Assembly: GCA_029258955.1 (NCBI GenBank) | Contig: JAPDJT010000028.1 | Location: forward strand, 17,253 to 81,252 | DNA: 64,000 nucleotides | Reading direction: 5' to 3' | From: Thermoplasmatota archaeon | Lineage (GTDB): Archaea > Thermoplasmatota > E2 > UBA202 > JdFR-43 | Shown here: positions 19,001-26,493 of the stretch, piece by piece | How positions within the stretch are numbered: position 1 is the stretch's first letter | How the letters are laid out: the number at the start of each line of letters is the position of its first letter | Notes under the pieces: generated by a model | What the model saw: only the letters and a program-made list of their open reading frames with translations | What the model was told of the DNA's origin: nothing | The model's database searches: none | Made by a program: the position numbers and the translations under genes

Positions 19001-19366
19001 TTCTATTTCCTTGAGATTTTTACAATAAGTTAGCCAGTCCTCCATGAAATAATCTAAACCTTGCCTTGCATTTAATGATAACTCCTCTTTATTTCCCTTT
19101 TTGTAATCATCATAGAATAGCAATGGATAGGAGTAGATTCTCTTTGTTTTTTCATCATAGAACACGCTTGCAGGCACAGCTGCCATATAAGCAAAATCAT
19201 CTACAAGACTATTTTCATCAAATCTTACAAAGCATGCTTTCTTTATAGGAACTACCTTTGTCCATGAAACTCCTTCAAAACCAGAAGGAAGTTCTTCCAT
19301 TTCTTGTGCTATTACTGGAAAAATAAACATTATTGATATTGCTAAAGGGAGAAACTTCCTCAACAT
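16100..19366 (-). CDS. Surface-anchored gingipain-like (C25) cysteine peptidase
   Basis: The 1088-residue protein has an N-terminal signal peptide (MLRKFLPLAISIMFIFPVIA), a long ectodomain and a C-terminal membrane helix (YVLLFLGAVVVAGLVYV) with a basic tail. The C-terminal half fits family C25: a His pair at 812/815 (CTHGWHGESGAL) and a candidate nucleophile Cys939 (NAGSCLIS), followed by DIALGKTAGEAF and CYFGDPDLKVW, typical of gingipain ends. The middle (~residues 280-420) contains a beta-rich prepeptidase-like domain. ATG 19366 was chosen because it begins the signal peptide and has an AT-rich TATA-like box ~25 nt upstream. It shares a divergent promoter region with gins51. Likely degrades extracellular protein at the cell surface. 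Confidence 0.82.
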   Translation of the reverse strand: MLRKFLPLAISIMFIFPVIAQEMEELPSGFEGVSWTKVVPIKKACFVRFDENSLVDDFAYMAAVPASVFYDEKTKRIYSYPLLFYDDYKKGNKEELSLNARQGLDYFMEDWLTYCKNLKEIEAINVDKIPWKAENYTYIKSNNIYEISSQIALHDWSYSDDAVIAVVGNVAYGSYNATSGELRGKISPKEIKEITLTGIKQDSIAPQYQDFYVPDGYKYIKADLYWPCKSWLPNFMFIATLGLLQGGLTIPSADPDLQLYCYYEGELMQVGSSENWNILVGPHEELETYVFNPGKWKAAIVDIPTKGILGERYGTIGQRLIDIATGKVTYYIDIKLYPGGEVELPSVPPFMARNAKFELSWKGDGKLGLIIVDENNVAVGIATATNVSKQTLHMDQLGEGKYKAVIIQLNETNSTIEYTLKYSWECKLPKQQANYLMNAAQGAVYASLINAPLLYVEPDKIPDCIKEAIKKLGIKNFYLFDIGANSSVKDEIEGMGNIKKEYNDLISIYKDIRNKTKENDIVFTTIDPWTYWLVEKLKPEGEKDGALYIGPAAYMAAHHGAPLIVVDMHSQLSKAVVWHNEWWKKHAVRDEEPNVASMYLTGREVYDFLGKIGLDEPGKEESIITVAGQFDIGTPWDRMFAGVAYAGRIMGTPVDTSYWVARSIFYPAVIFANPALNKDGIYLINGSKSIRLPSGLLKIIKPSQEEHFVYPVLNSWITYCHRFNERASKYWGFNYTCASGVTPYYEPSNHPIDNNVLAKYGKYGSYWPDLTESEIVPFYLRKAGYSIAFTTNFSATMENLNRGVIMWLECTHGWHGESGALSFWDPYGVPGFFGINITLPTVEPNPWRGYEIFLPGWLDGSTEEPDVLSQSKLLGIDIVPARLSDLPIIKNTLLGKMAGYDGNIITVLFGRLRTKDYTGYDMDEALGNIHSCGFNAGSCLISNTYLHLTLVRHGSVFQVIDPWETSWYSAFAMEMFARDIALGKTAGEAFTNGIMHTGIGYLTKQWWWDIKENVCYFGDPDLKVWSPLYGWDKPKALESYEVIDGHAIFGANEYPHEIKEKNYGIYVLLFLGAVVVAGLVYVRKKMFE

Positions 19367-19413
19367 GGTAATAAATGGAGTATTAATATTTAAGTATTTC
19401 ATGTATTAACTTT
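19367..19413. promoter_or_regulatory. Divergent leaderless promoters of the C25 peptidase and gins51
   Basis: The 47-bp gap carries an AT-rich ATTAATATTTAAGTATT near 19383-19399 that reads as a TATA box on both strands. It is centred about 24 nt from ATG 19414 (plus) and 25 nt from ATG 19366 (minus). Neither gene has an SD. Position-based inference. Confidence 0.5.
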
Positions 19414-19953
19414 ATGCTAAATTATTCAAAACTTCGAAACATTGAACAAAGAGAAAAAACTTCTCCACATCTTACAGATGTAGGCATTGATTTTTATAAG
19501 TTAGCATATGAATATGTAAAAGAGCTTGAGGAAAAAATAGAGGAAGAAAAATTGAAAAATCCATCTTCTAAAAAGCTCCTTTTACTTACAGATGAATTAA
19601 GAAATACGAGAAGAATATTGGAAAGTATATTTGAAAGAAGAGAGAAAAAAATTATTCTTTTAGCTTTATCAGCAGTAAGAGGAGGAAAAGCAGCGCCAGA
19701 AAATTTGACTAGGGAAGAAAAAATATTTTATGATTCCTTAGTTACTTTATTAAAAGAGCATAGGAAAAGAGCATTTGAAAGTGGAGAAAAAGAATTCATT
19801 ATAATTAGAGTCTTAGAAGATATTCCTCAATTTGTTGGAAGCGACATGAAAAAATATAATTTGAGAAAAGAAGATGTTATTGCCTTGCCCCCAGATTTAG
19901 CAAATATTTTAATAAAAAGAGGAGCTGCAGAAGAAATAAAAGCAACAGTATAA
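19414..19953 (+). CDS. gins51: GINS complex subunit, Gins51-type
   Basis: The GINS tetramer links the MCM helicase to the replisome. The 179-residue protein has a helical N-terminal A domain (HLTDVGIDFYKLAYEYVKEL onward) and a C-terminal B domain (IIIRVLEDIPQFVGSDMKKY, then NLRKEDVIALPPDLANILI). This is the Psf1/Sld5-like order of archaeal Gins51. It lies near priL-priS but is transcribed from its own leaderless promoter. No Gins23 gene is visible; some Thermoplasmata use a Gins51 homotetramer, so it may act alone. Confidence 0.82.
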   Translation: MLNYSKLRNIEQREKTSPHLTDVGIDFYKLAYEYVKELEEKIEEEKLKNPSSKKLLLLTDELRNTRRILESIFERREKKIILLALSAVRGGKAAPENLTREEKIFYDSLVTLLKEHRKRAFESGEKEFIIIRVLEDIPQFVGSDMKKYNLRKEDVIALPPDLANILIKRGAAEEIKATV

Positions 19954-20144
19954 AAAATGAAAGAAAAAGTTGTTACACAAATTGCATGAAAAGACAAGCA
20001 TTTTTCATTGAAAAAATTTAATGAAATGGTGTTGCTGTAGAATTCTCCTATGCATAAAACATTGCTATTTTTTCAGCTTATCAAAATGAATGAAAGAAGA
20101 GGTTGTCAATGGCAACATTGCTATAGCATATTTTTTTTATTTTT
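19954..20144. repeat. Cluster of three degenerate palindromic elements
   Basis: Copies or partial copies at about 19969-20005 (plus, weak), 20031-20073 (minus: GTTGCTGTAGAATTCTC, ATGCATAAAACATTGC) and 20102-20130 (GTTGTCAATGGCAAC fused directly to ATTGCTATAGCATA, lacking the centre). Flanked by AATGAATGAAAG. Confidence 0.5.
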
Positions 20145-20897
20145 TTATTGTATTTTTTGCAGTCTATTTTTCATTAATTTCTTTACTTCCTCTACTACTT
20201 TTGGCAAAATCTCGCCTGCTTTGCCAAGTAGCTTATAATCTGCTAAATAACTCAATTCACTTTCTTCCCTATTAATTTCGATTATTTTGCCCCCTTTCCT
20301 CTTTACAATTATTGGAAGTGCTGCTGCAGGATAAACAGCGCAAGATGTTCCAATGACAAGTATTAAATCGCTTTTGTTAGCAAGCTCAAGAGCTTCATTT
20401 AATGCTTTTGTTGGAATAGGCTCTCCAAAAAATACTATATCTGGCTTAAGAATTCCATTGCAACTGCAACGTGGAGGCAGATTCTTTAAGTCAATTTTCT
20501 CCTTGCTATATTTCTTTCCGCAGTTCAAACAAGTAAGGGTATTGAAGGAGCCGTGAAATTCAATTACTTTTTTATTTCCCGCTTCCTGATGCAATCCATC
20601 TATATTTTGAGTAATTACCGCTTTAAGCAATCCAAGCTTTTCTAATTCTGCCAAGGCATAATGAGCTGGATTTGGCTTTACTTTCTCAAATAACTCTGCC
20701 ATCTCTGCCAGCATTTTCCATACCTTTGCAGGATTCTTTAAGAAACTATGCAAATAGCCATATTCATTTATATCATATCTGCTCCATAAGCCATCTTTGC
20801 TCCTAAAATCTGGTATTCCTGATTCTGTTGATATTCCCGCTCCTGTTAAAGCAATGCAAAATTTTGCTTTTATTATTTCCTCAGCTACTTTTCTCAT
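20145..20897 (-). CDS. cobB: NAD-dependent protein deacylase, sirtuin (SIR2) family
   Basis: Removes acyl groups from lysines using NAD+, releasing nicotinamide. The 250-residue protein shows the NAD-binding [16 protein letters not shown], the TQNIDGLHQ motif, the catalytic His in EFHGS, and a zinc ribbon (CLNCGKKYS with RCSCNG). Starting at ATG 20897, its start codon overlaps the ahcY stop codon (ATGA), so the two are translationally coupled. In archaea, sirtuins deacetylate chromatin proteins and metabolic enzymes; the substrate here is unknown. Confidence 0.93.
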   Translation of the reverse strand: MRKVAEEIIKAKFCIALTGAGISTESGIPDFRSKDGLWSRYDINEYGYLHSFLKNPAKVWKMLAEMAELFEKVKPNPAHYALAELEKLGLLKAVITQNIDGLHQEAGNKKVIEFHGSFNTLTCLNCGKKYSKEKIDLKNLPPRCSCNGILKPDIVFFGEPIPTKALNEALELANKSDLILVIGTSCAVYPAAALPIIVKRKGGKIIEINREESELSYLADYKLLGKAGEILPKVVEEVKKLMKNRLQKIQ

Positions 20898-22144
20898 GTT
20901 CCTTCTTGCCAACTCTCCAAATATTTCTTCTGCTCTTCTGTTAGCACATCTATTTCTATTCCCATTGTTTTTAACTTTCTTTTAGCTACTTCTCTATCAA
21001 TTTCATCTGGCACTCTATATACTTTATTTTCAAGCTTTCCTTTATTTTCAACCAGCCATTTTACAGCTAAAGCCTGATTAGCAAATGACATATCCATTAC
21101 TTCTGGAGGATGTCCTTCTGCACATGCTAAATTTACCAGTCTTCCTTCTGCAAGCAAATAAACTTTTTTGCCATTCCCAAGCTTATATTCAACAACATTT
21201 TTTCTTACCTCTCTTTTTTCAATGCTATTCTCCTCCAACCATTTCACATTTATTTCATTATCAAAGTGGCCAGAGTTAGCTAATATGGCGCCATCTTTCA
21301 TTTTTTGAATTGCATTGGCATCTATAACATGCTTATTGCCTGTAACAGTAACAAAAATATCTCCAATTTCAGCAGCTTTTTCTATTGGCATAACTAAAAA
21401 TCCATCCATTACCGCTTCTAAAGCTTTTATTTCATCTACCTCGCAAATTATTACTCTTGCTCCCATCCCTCTTGCTCTATTAGCAAGACCTTTCCCACAC
21501 CATCCATAGCCGACTACAACAAAATATTTTCCAGCTAAAAGCAATGAAGTAGCTCGTAATATGCCATCTATTGTAGATTGTCCAGTGCCATATCTATTAT
21601 CAAAAAGATATTTTGTATAAGCATCATTTACAGCAATAATTGGATATTTTAGCACGCCTTCTTTTTCCATTATTCTATGCCTTTTTACTCCAGTTGTTGT
21701 CTCTTCTGTTCCTCCAATAACGTTGCTAAGCAATTCTTGTTTTTTTGTATGCAGAGTTGTGACTAAATCTCCACCATCATCTAAGGTAATGTTTGGCTTA
21801 ATTTCCAATGCCTTCTCTATACACCAATAATATTCCTCATGATTTCCACGCCATGCATATACAGCTATGCCATTTTTTGCTAAGTAAGCAGCTACAGCAT
21901 CATTGGTTGAGAGAGGATTTGAGCCAGCTAAAGAAACCTCTGCACCTCCTGCCTTTAAAGTTTCTATTAAAACAGCTGTTTCTTTTGTAACATGCAAGCA
22001 GGCTGAAATTTTTATTCCTTTTAATGGCTTATCTTTTTTAAAGTCTTTTCTTATATCCATTAAAACAGGCATATGTTGCTCTGCCCATTTTACCAAAGCC
22101 TCTCCTTCATTTGCCAATGAAATGTCTTTTACTTTATATTCCAT
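20894..22144 (-). CDS. ahcY: Adenosylhomocysteinase
   Basis: Hydrolyses S-adenosylhomocysteine to adenosine and homocysteine, relieving inhibition of methyltransferases; tightly bound NAD is the cofactor. 416 residues from ATG 22144. It has [32 protein letters not shown], a catalytic-region [18 protein letters not shown] and the Rossmann motif [20 protein letters not shown]. The longer upstream frame was rejected because a TATA-like TTTTTATATT lies ~22 nt before 22144. It is followed by a coupled sirtuin gene. Confidence 0.96.
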   Translation of the reverse strand: MEYKVKDISLANEGEALVKWAEQHMPVLMDIRKDFKKDKPLKGIKISACLHVTKETAVLIETLKAGGAEVSLAGSNPLSTNDAVAAYLAKNGIAVYAWRGNHEEYYWCIEKALEIKPNITLDDGGDLVTTLHTKKQELLSNVIGGTEETTTGVKRHRIMEKEGVLKYPIIAVNDAYTKYLFDNRYGTGQSTIDGILRATSLLLAGKYFVVVGYGWCGKGLANRARGMGARVIICEVDEIKALEAVMDGFLVMPIEKAAEIGDIFVTVTGNKHVIDANAIQKMKDGAILANSGHFDNEINVKWLEENSIEKREVRKNVVEYKLGNGKKVYLLAEGRLVNLACAEGHPPEVMDMSFANQALAVKWLVENKGKLENKVYRVPDEIDREVAKRKLKTMGIEIDVLTEEQKKYLESWQEGT

Positions 22145-22268
22145 GGAAAGAAAAATGGCATAATATAAAAACAATTTGGAGACAACAATATCAGCCATTT
22201 TTATTGTATTTAAGTATTTGATAGCATTTTGTTAGCAAACTTTTTAAAGAGTATCTATTATAAAAAAT

Positions 22269-23906
22269 ATGGCGGAGGAAAAGAGATTAATCATAGCTTT
22301 AATTGCTAGCATTGCTTTAACTACAGGTATAGAAGCTTTTCCAAAAGAAGAAACAAATACATTTGAATATGGGCTGGGATGTATTTTAGAAGAAATAAAT
22401 GCCACATCAAACATTACACTAAATATTGTTACTCCTCCTACTTGGGATTGGCGGGACTATGGAATCATGACATCTGTTAAGAGCCAGGGAGCATGTGGTT
22501 CTTGTGTTGCTTTTGCTTGCGTAGGAGCTTTTGAAGCTTTAATAAAGTGGAAAACTGGTGCAGAAGTTGATTTATCAGAAGCGCATCTATTCTTTTGCGG
22601 AGGAGGAGATTGTGATTATGGATGGTATGTTTCTGCTGCATTAAATTTTATGGAAAGCGTTGGTGTTTGTGATGAAGATTGCTTCCCATATGATGGAGCT
22701 TATTATGGCAATGATTTGCCATGCAGCCCATGTGATGATTGGAGGGAAAGAGCATATAAAATAGAAGATTGGGGTGCTGTAACTGGAATAAAAAGTATAA
22801 AGGAAGCTTTGATTACTTATGGGCCATTAATTGTAACCTTTATTGTTTATAGTGACTTCATTACCTATTGGAATAATCCTTATGCTTGGGAAAATGCTGT
22901 TTATAGGCATGAATCTGGCACAAGACTTGGTGGGCATGCTGTTGTTTTAGTTGGATATGATGATCGCCAGCAATGCTGGATTTGTAAAAATAGCTGGGGA
23001 CTTGGTTGCCTAAATGGATATTTCAAAATAGGATATGGAGAATGTGGAATAGATGATGGAGCATATTATATGGTTGTATCATCGCCTTTCATTGCAGATG
23101 CAGATGGACCATATAAAGCAAAGCCAGGAGAAGAAATACAGTTTAATGGATCGGCATATGGTGGAAATCCACCTTATGAATGGGAATGGGATTTTGGAGA
23201 TGGAAGCTATGCATATGAGCAGAATCCAATCCATGTTTATAACAAGTCTGGCATATACGCTGTAAAGCTTATTGTTAGAGATGCCAGTGGACAGCAAGCT
23301 GTTGCAACAACTCAAGCCATCATAAATAATCCGCCTTATAAGCCATACTTAGAAGGACCAACAGCAGGAAAAATATATACAATGCTTAATTTTACAGCAA
23401 AAGCAGTTGATGCAGATGGAGATTTAGTAAGATATATTTTTGATTGGGGAGATGGTGGCAAGACAACAACAGATTTTGTTGTATCTGGAACAGCTGTTAT
23501 AGCTCAGCATGCATGGAAAAATTATGGAATTTATGAAGTAAAAGTGGTGGCTGAAGATGATAAGGGAGACAGAAGCGAGGAAGCAAGTTTAACTGTTGAA
23601 ATAGGAAAAAGCAATCCACCATTGCCACCGTATGAACCATATCCTCCAGATAATGCAACAGGAATAGATTTCAACATAACTCTTTCATGGAACTGTAGCG
23701 ACCCAGATGGAGATGCATTGTATTATACAATTTTCTTCGGAGAAAAAGAAAATATGAGCATTGTTGCAGAAAATATAAGTAGCAATAGATACGAAATCCA
23801 TAACTTAAAGCCATATACAACTTATTACTGGCAGGTTTTGGCAAGAGATGAATGTGGAATGGAAAGCTATAGCAAAATATGGAAATTTACAACCAAAAGA
23901 TATTGA
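22269..23906 (+). CDS. Secreted papain-like (C1) cysteine peptidase with PKD and Fn3 domains
   Basis: The 545-residue protein has a signal peptide (residues 5-~24) and a papain domain (~55-270): TWDWRDYGIMTSVKSQGACGSC with catalytic Cys79, His223 in GGHAVVLVGY and Asn241 in KNSWG. Two PKD-type domains follow (WDFGDGSYAYEQNPIHVY; then FDWGDGGKTTT), and then a fibronectin-III-like domain ending YYWQVLARDECG. The frame stops at 23906, but the sequence continuing in another frame to 24225 encodes an Ig-like C-terminal domain, so this protein is probably truncated by a frameshift. The start is leaderless (TTTTTAAAGAG ~24 nt upstream). Likely an extracellular protease. Confidence 0.87.
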   Translation: MAEEKRLIIALIASIALTTGIEAFPKEETNTFEYGLGCILEEINATSNITLNIVTPPTWDWRDYGIMTSVKSQGACGSCVAFACVGAFEALIKWKTGAEVDLSEAHLFFCGGGDCDYGWYVSAALNFMESVGVCDEDCFPYDGAYYGNDLPCSPCDDWRERAYKIEDWGAVTGIKSIKEALITYGPLIVTFIVYSDFITYWNNPYAWENAVYRHESGTRLGGHAVVLVGYDDRQQCWICKNSWGLGCLNGYFKIGYGECGIDDGAYYMVVSSPFIADADGPYKAKPGEEIQFNGSAYGGNPPYEWEWDFGDGSYAYEQNPIHVYNKSGIYAVKLIVRDASGQQAVATTQAIINNPPYKPYLEGPTAGKIYTMLNFTAKAVDADGDLVRYIFDWGDGGKTTTDFVVSGTAVIAQHAWKNYGIYEVKVVAEDDKGDRSEEASLTVEIGKSNPPLPPYEPYPPDNATGIDFNITLSWNCSDPDGDALYYTIFFGEKENMSIVAENISSNRYEIHNLKPYTTYYWQVLARDECGMESYSKIWKFTTKRY

Positions 23907-24225
23907 AAAGCCATTAGTTAAAATTTTATATCCAAGCCAAAATTGCATCAATTTCTATAATTTTTCAATTCCATGGATAAATACAGTTGCTTTTGAAGAA
24001 ATCTATGTGGATGTTTATGCTATGGACAATCAATCTGGTATTGATAGAGTGGAATTTTATGTTAATGGAGAGCTTAGGAGCATTGATTATTCCCCGCCAT
24101 ATCTCTGGCTCTGGAAAGAAGAAGCAATTTATGGCAGATATTTGCTAGAAGTTATTGCATATGATAAGGATGGAAATATGGCAAAAGATGAAATGATTGT
24201 GAGAATGATAAATGCCCTTCCATGA
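23892..24225 (+). pseudogene. Frameshifted C-terminal Ig-like domain of the preceding papain-like peptidase
   Basis: In the +1 frame relative to the upstream peptidase the sequence reads through KDIEKPLVKILYP, VEFYVNGELRSIDYSPPYLW and VIAYDKDGNMAKDE to a stop at 24225. This is the same Big_7-like domain that ends the proteins at 2382 and 59305. Removing one A from the AAAA run at 23895-23898 joins the two frames as FTTKDIEKP. It could be a real frameshift, a sequencing or assembly indel, or a programmed shift; there is no canonical slippery heptamer, so the last is least likely. Confidence 0.75.
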
Positions 24226-24281
24226 AAGAAAGCATGGAAGGAAGAGGAAACAGTCTTTTTCACAGCTATAATAAAGAAATA

Positions 24282-24330
24282 GTTGTTATTGGCAAGCTAT
24301 CGGCAACTGTTGCATGGATAGGCACAACTC
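24282..24330 (+). repeat. Dispersed palindromic element copy
   Basis: Reads GTTGTTATTGGCAAGC, then CAACTGTTGCATGGATA and GGCACAACTC. The left arm is near-consensus; the right arm has diverged. Confidence 0.45.
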
Positions 24331-24480
24331 ATGACAATATCTATTCATTACTTTTTCAATCCATTTAAAACAAGAATGAATATGAAAGAAATAATCGCCA
24401 TTACAACTGCTGCATGAAAGAAAAGCTGCCATTGGTAATTGTGCATAAAAGAAGGATTCATGGAAATACCCTCATTTCAT

Positions 24481-24521
24481 GTTGCACTTATTGCATGAAA
24501 GAGACTTACTATAACAACATC
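24481..24521 (+). repeat. Dispersed palindromic element copy
   Basis: Strong copy with a shortened left arm: GTTGCACTTATTGCATGA, AAGAGACTTACTATAAC, AACATC. Confidence 0.6.
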
Positions 24522-24563
24522 TATTTCCTTACTTTTTCAATTCATTTTTGAAATGGAAGAAGT

Positions 24564-24610
24564 AGTTGTCATTGAATCATTATTACAGAAGGGGGCGATT
24601 TATAAGAACA
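24564..24610 (+). repeat. Dispersed palindromic element copy
   Basis: Reads GTTGTCATTGAATC, ATTATTACAGAAGG, then a diverged right arm ATTTATAAGAACAG. Confidence 0.5.
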
Positions 24611-24807
24611 GTTCTATTTCATGGTTTTCAATGAATGAAAATAAAATGAAAAAATTGTTATCACTGGCAATTTGCAATGTAATTTGCAATTTTTCATTGA
24701 GGGTAATTAATCCAAAAAATAATTAATTTTCCTTCCTTAAAAATTTGCTTTAAAGGCTAAATTTTTTCATTTTTCATCAAATTATATCATATTGTATGAG
24801 GCGAAGG

Positions 24808-24818
24808 TTTATATAAAG
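24808..24818 (+). promoter_or_regulatory. TATA box for the leaderless gene at 24837
   Basis: TTTATATAAAG preceded by the BRE-like GCGAAGG. Its centre is ~24 nt before ATG 24837, the spacing expected if transcription starts at the start codon. This excludes the in-frame starts at 24792-24794 and 24819. Confidence 0.65.
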
Positions 24819-24836
24819 ATGCATTATAATTTTTCG

Positions 24837-25181
24837 ATGCATTGCCACCAAAGTTGCTCAAAAGAACAAAGGATATGGCTACCCGTAAGCAATGGAGACT
24901 TAGTTCCGCATCCATGGTGTATTAAATGCGGAGCGATAAAAAATATTTCTGATGATAAAGCAAAAAGAATTGGTTACTGGATAAATGTTATGGCAGAGAT
25001 AGCAGAATATTTTAAAATTTCAAAAGTTCAGCAGAGATTAGCTATTAAAGAGTTGGAATCATATGATGGATTTGAAGATACTTATGCAATGACATTTTCT
25101 GCCCAGAAAAAAATATTTGCTGAGATATTGAAAAAATATTTTGGGCTTAGTGAAATGACTATAGAATCATTCATCCGCTAG
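24837..25181 (+). CDS. Small zinc-finger-like conserved protein
   Basis: 114 residues from the leaderless start. The N-terminus carries probable metal ligands, MHCHQSC and, ~25 residues later, PHPWCIKCGAIKN. A helical C-terminal part (RIGYWINVMAEIAEYFKIS, QQRLAIKELESYD, FAEILKKYFGLSE) could bind nucleic acid or protein. The PHPWCIKCG context is familiar to me from small conserved archaeal proteins of unknown function; I cannot name the family. The stop codon lies inside the left arm of a strong hairpin (25173-25221). Confidence 0.75.
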   Translation: MHCHQSCSKEQRIWLPVSNGDLVPHPWCIKCGAIKNISDDKAKRIGYWINVMAEIAEYFKISKVQQRLAIKELESYDGFEDTYAMTFSAQKKIFAEILKKYFGLSEMTIESFIR

Positions 25182-25221
25182 CCTGAATTGAGCAAAAGCG
25201 ATGATAAGAGGGCTAGCGGAT
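25173..25221. terminator. Strong GC-rich hairpin at the end of the small zinc-finger-like gene
   Basis: ATCCGCTAGCC at 25173-25183 pairs perfectly with GGCTAGCGGAT at 25211-25221 around a 27-nt loop. The stem is ~64% GC in a very AT-rich region, and the gene's TAG stop lies in the left arm. It could be a 3' stabiliser or terminator, a small RNA, or the terminal repeats of a lost element; no T-run directly follows, so a classical terminator is uncertain. Confidence 0.5.
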
Positions 25222-25602
25222 AGTTAGTTAGGAAAAGAAAAATGAAAAATTGTTGTAAGTTCGTTCCTCCTCACGAAATGATTGAGGCCTTGTCGCATGA
25301 GAAATTTGCTACAACAACATTCATTTTCATTGTATTTTCGACCGTTATAAGGAAAATAAAAATAAAGAAAGAGTTGAAAAATAGAGATGGAATGAAAATT
25401 GTTATGCATTTTCTCATTTTTTCATATGATAAAAAATGAATGAAAAAATGAAATTGCTACATCTTCATATTTATCGGTGAAAGAGGCAGTTAATGCTTAT
25501 TTCGCATGAAAAAATGCCAATAAAATATCCTTTTTTCATTCTGTTTTGAGAATTCATTTAATTCATTTATAGTTTTTATAAGATAAAATGAATGAAAAGA
25601 AA
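25222..25602. other. Intergenic region with palindromic elements and the glycosyltransferase promoter
   Basis: Contains element copies at about 25249-25289 (minus), 25281-25320 (plus: TGTCGCATGAGAAATTTGC, TACAACAACATT), a weak one at 25398-25436 and one at 25486-25530 (plus: TTAATGCTTATTTCGCATGA, AAAAATGCCAATAAAATATCC). A TATA-like GTTTTTATAAGAT is at 25572-25584. Confidence 0.55.
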
Positions 25603-26493
25603 ATGAAAATACTGGCTGCTATTCCATGTTACAATGAGGAGGCAACAATAGGAAGCGTAGTCATAAAAGCAAAGCGCTATGTTGATGAAGTTTTGGTTGT
25701 TGATGATGGAAGCATAGATGACACTGCCAATGTTGCAAAAGAAGCTGGAGCAAAGGTGATAAGCTATGAAGAAAATAAGGGAAAAGCATATGCAATAAAA
25801 AGAGCATTTAAATATGCTTTAGAAAATGATTTTGATATCATAGTTACTTTAGATGGAGATGGGCAACACAATGCAGATGAAATTCCCAACTTACTAGAGC
25901 CAATATTGAATGGCAGGGCAGATATGGCTATTGGTTTTAGATTTGGAAAACTTACAGAAATGCCTTTATGGCGTAAAATTGGCAAGAGAGTTTTAGATTA
26001 CGCTACAGGAGTAGGAGCTGGAAAGGTTACAGATAGTCAGTGTGGATTCAGAGCTTTTAATAGAAAAGCAATTGAAAAATTTGCTAAAAAAATAAAAGGA
26101 AATGGATTTAGTGTAGAAAGCGAAGAATTAATTTTAGCAAAAGAAAATGATTTAAAGATTGCAGAAGTAAGAGTCTCCTGCAGATATAAGCATTTGAAAA
26201 AGACATCAAAGAAAAATCCATTTTCACATGGTCCATCTGTTCTAAGCTATGTAATCTGGCTTATTGCAGAGAGACGCCCCCTCCTTTTCATAGGAGTCCC
26301 AGGAATGGCTTTAGTGCTGTTAGGCTTATTTTTTGGCTATAAGACTGTGAGGTTTTATAACAAAACGCACATCTTCCTCATTTCATATGCTCTCGTCACA
26401 GCCATTTTCCTCATAATAGGAGCGTTAGCTGTATTGATGGCTCTCCTCCTTAATGTATTGCCACATATAATAGAAAAAGCGAGGGAAGAATGA
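25603..26493 (+). CDS. Family 2 glycosyltransferase, dolichyl-phosphate sugar synthase type
   Basis: Probably moves a sugar from a nucleotide sugar to the lipid carrier on the cytoplasmic face. 296 residues from ATG 25603, which lies ~25 nt after GTTTTTATAAG; an upstream ATG at 25588 is too close to that box. The GT-A core shows AIPCYNEEATIGSVV, VVDDGSIDDT, the DGDGQHNADEI metal-binding motif and DSQCGFRAFNRKA. Two C-terminal membrane helices (FIGVPGMALVLLGLFFG and ALVTAIFLIIGALAVLMALLL) anchor it. It overlaps the next glycosyltransferase by 4 nt and opens the glycan locus. Confidence 0.88.
   Translation: MKILAAIPCYNEEATIGSVVIKAKRYVDEVLVVDDGSIDDTANVAKEAGAKVISYEENKGKAYAIKRAFKYALENDFDIIVTLDGDGQHNADEIPNLLEPILNGRADMAIGFRFGKLTEMPLWRKIGKRVLDYATGVGAGKVTDSQCGFRAFNRKAIEKFAKKIKGNGFSVESEELILAKENDLKIAEVRVSCRYKHLKKTSKKNPFSHGPSVLSYVIWLIAERRPLLFIGVPGMALVLLGLFFGYKTVRFYNKTHIFLISYALVTAIFLIIGALAVLMALLLNVLPHIIEKAREE

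Larger units (their letters stand above)
24226..24836. other. 611-bp gene-free stretch packed with palindromic elements, with a promoter at its right end
   Basis: No credible gene. It contains about five successive copies of the dispersed element, at roughly 24282-24330, 24396-24444, 24481-24521, 24564-24610 and a partial one at 24654-24680, mostly in plus orientation. The spacers are rich in AATGAAAG and TTTTTCAATTCATTT. The last 30 bp hold the TATA box of the next gene. Confidence 0.6.

Noticed and set aside
23880..23906. Programmed ribosomal frameshifting in the papain-like peptidase.
   Set aside because: No slippery heptamer and no evident downstream structure; a simple indel in an A-run explains the data better.
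24226..24836. A CRISPR array was considered for the repeated motifs.
   Set aside because: Copies are degenerate, occur in both orientations and at irregular spacing; there are no uniform spacers and no cas genes.
25173..25221. C/D box guide RNA.
   Set aside because: The C-box-like GATGATAA lies 3' of the CTGA, the reverse of the required order for the outer stem, and no guide match could be tested.
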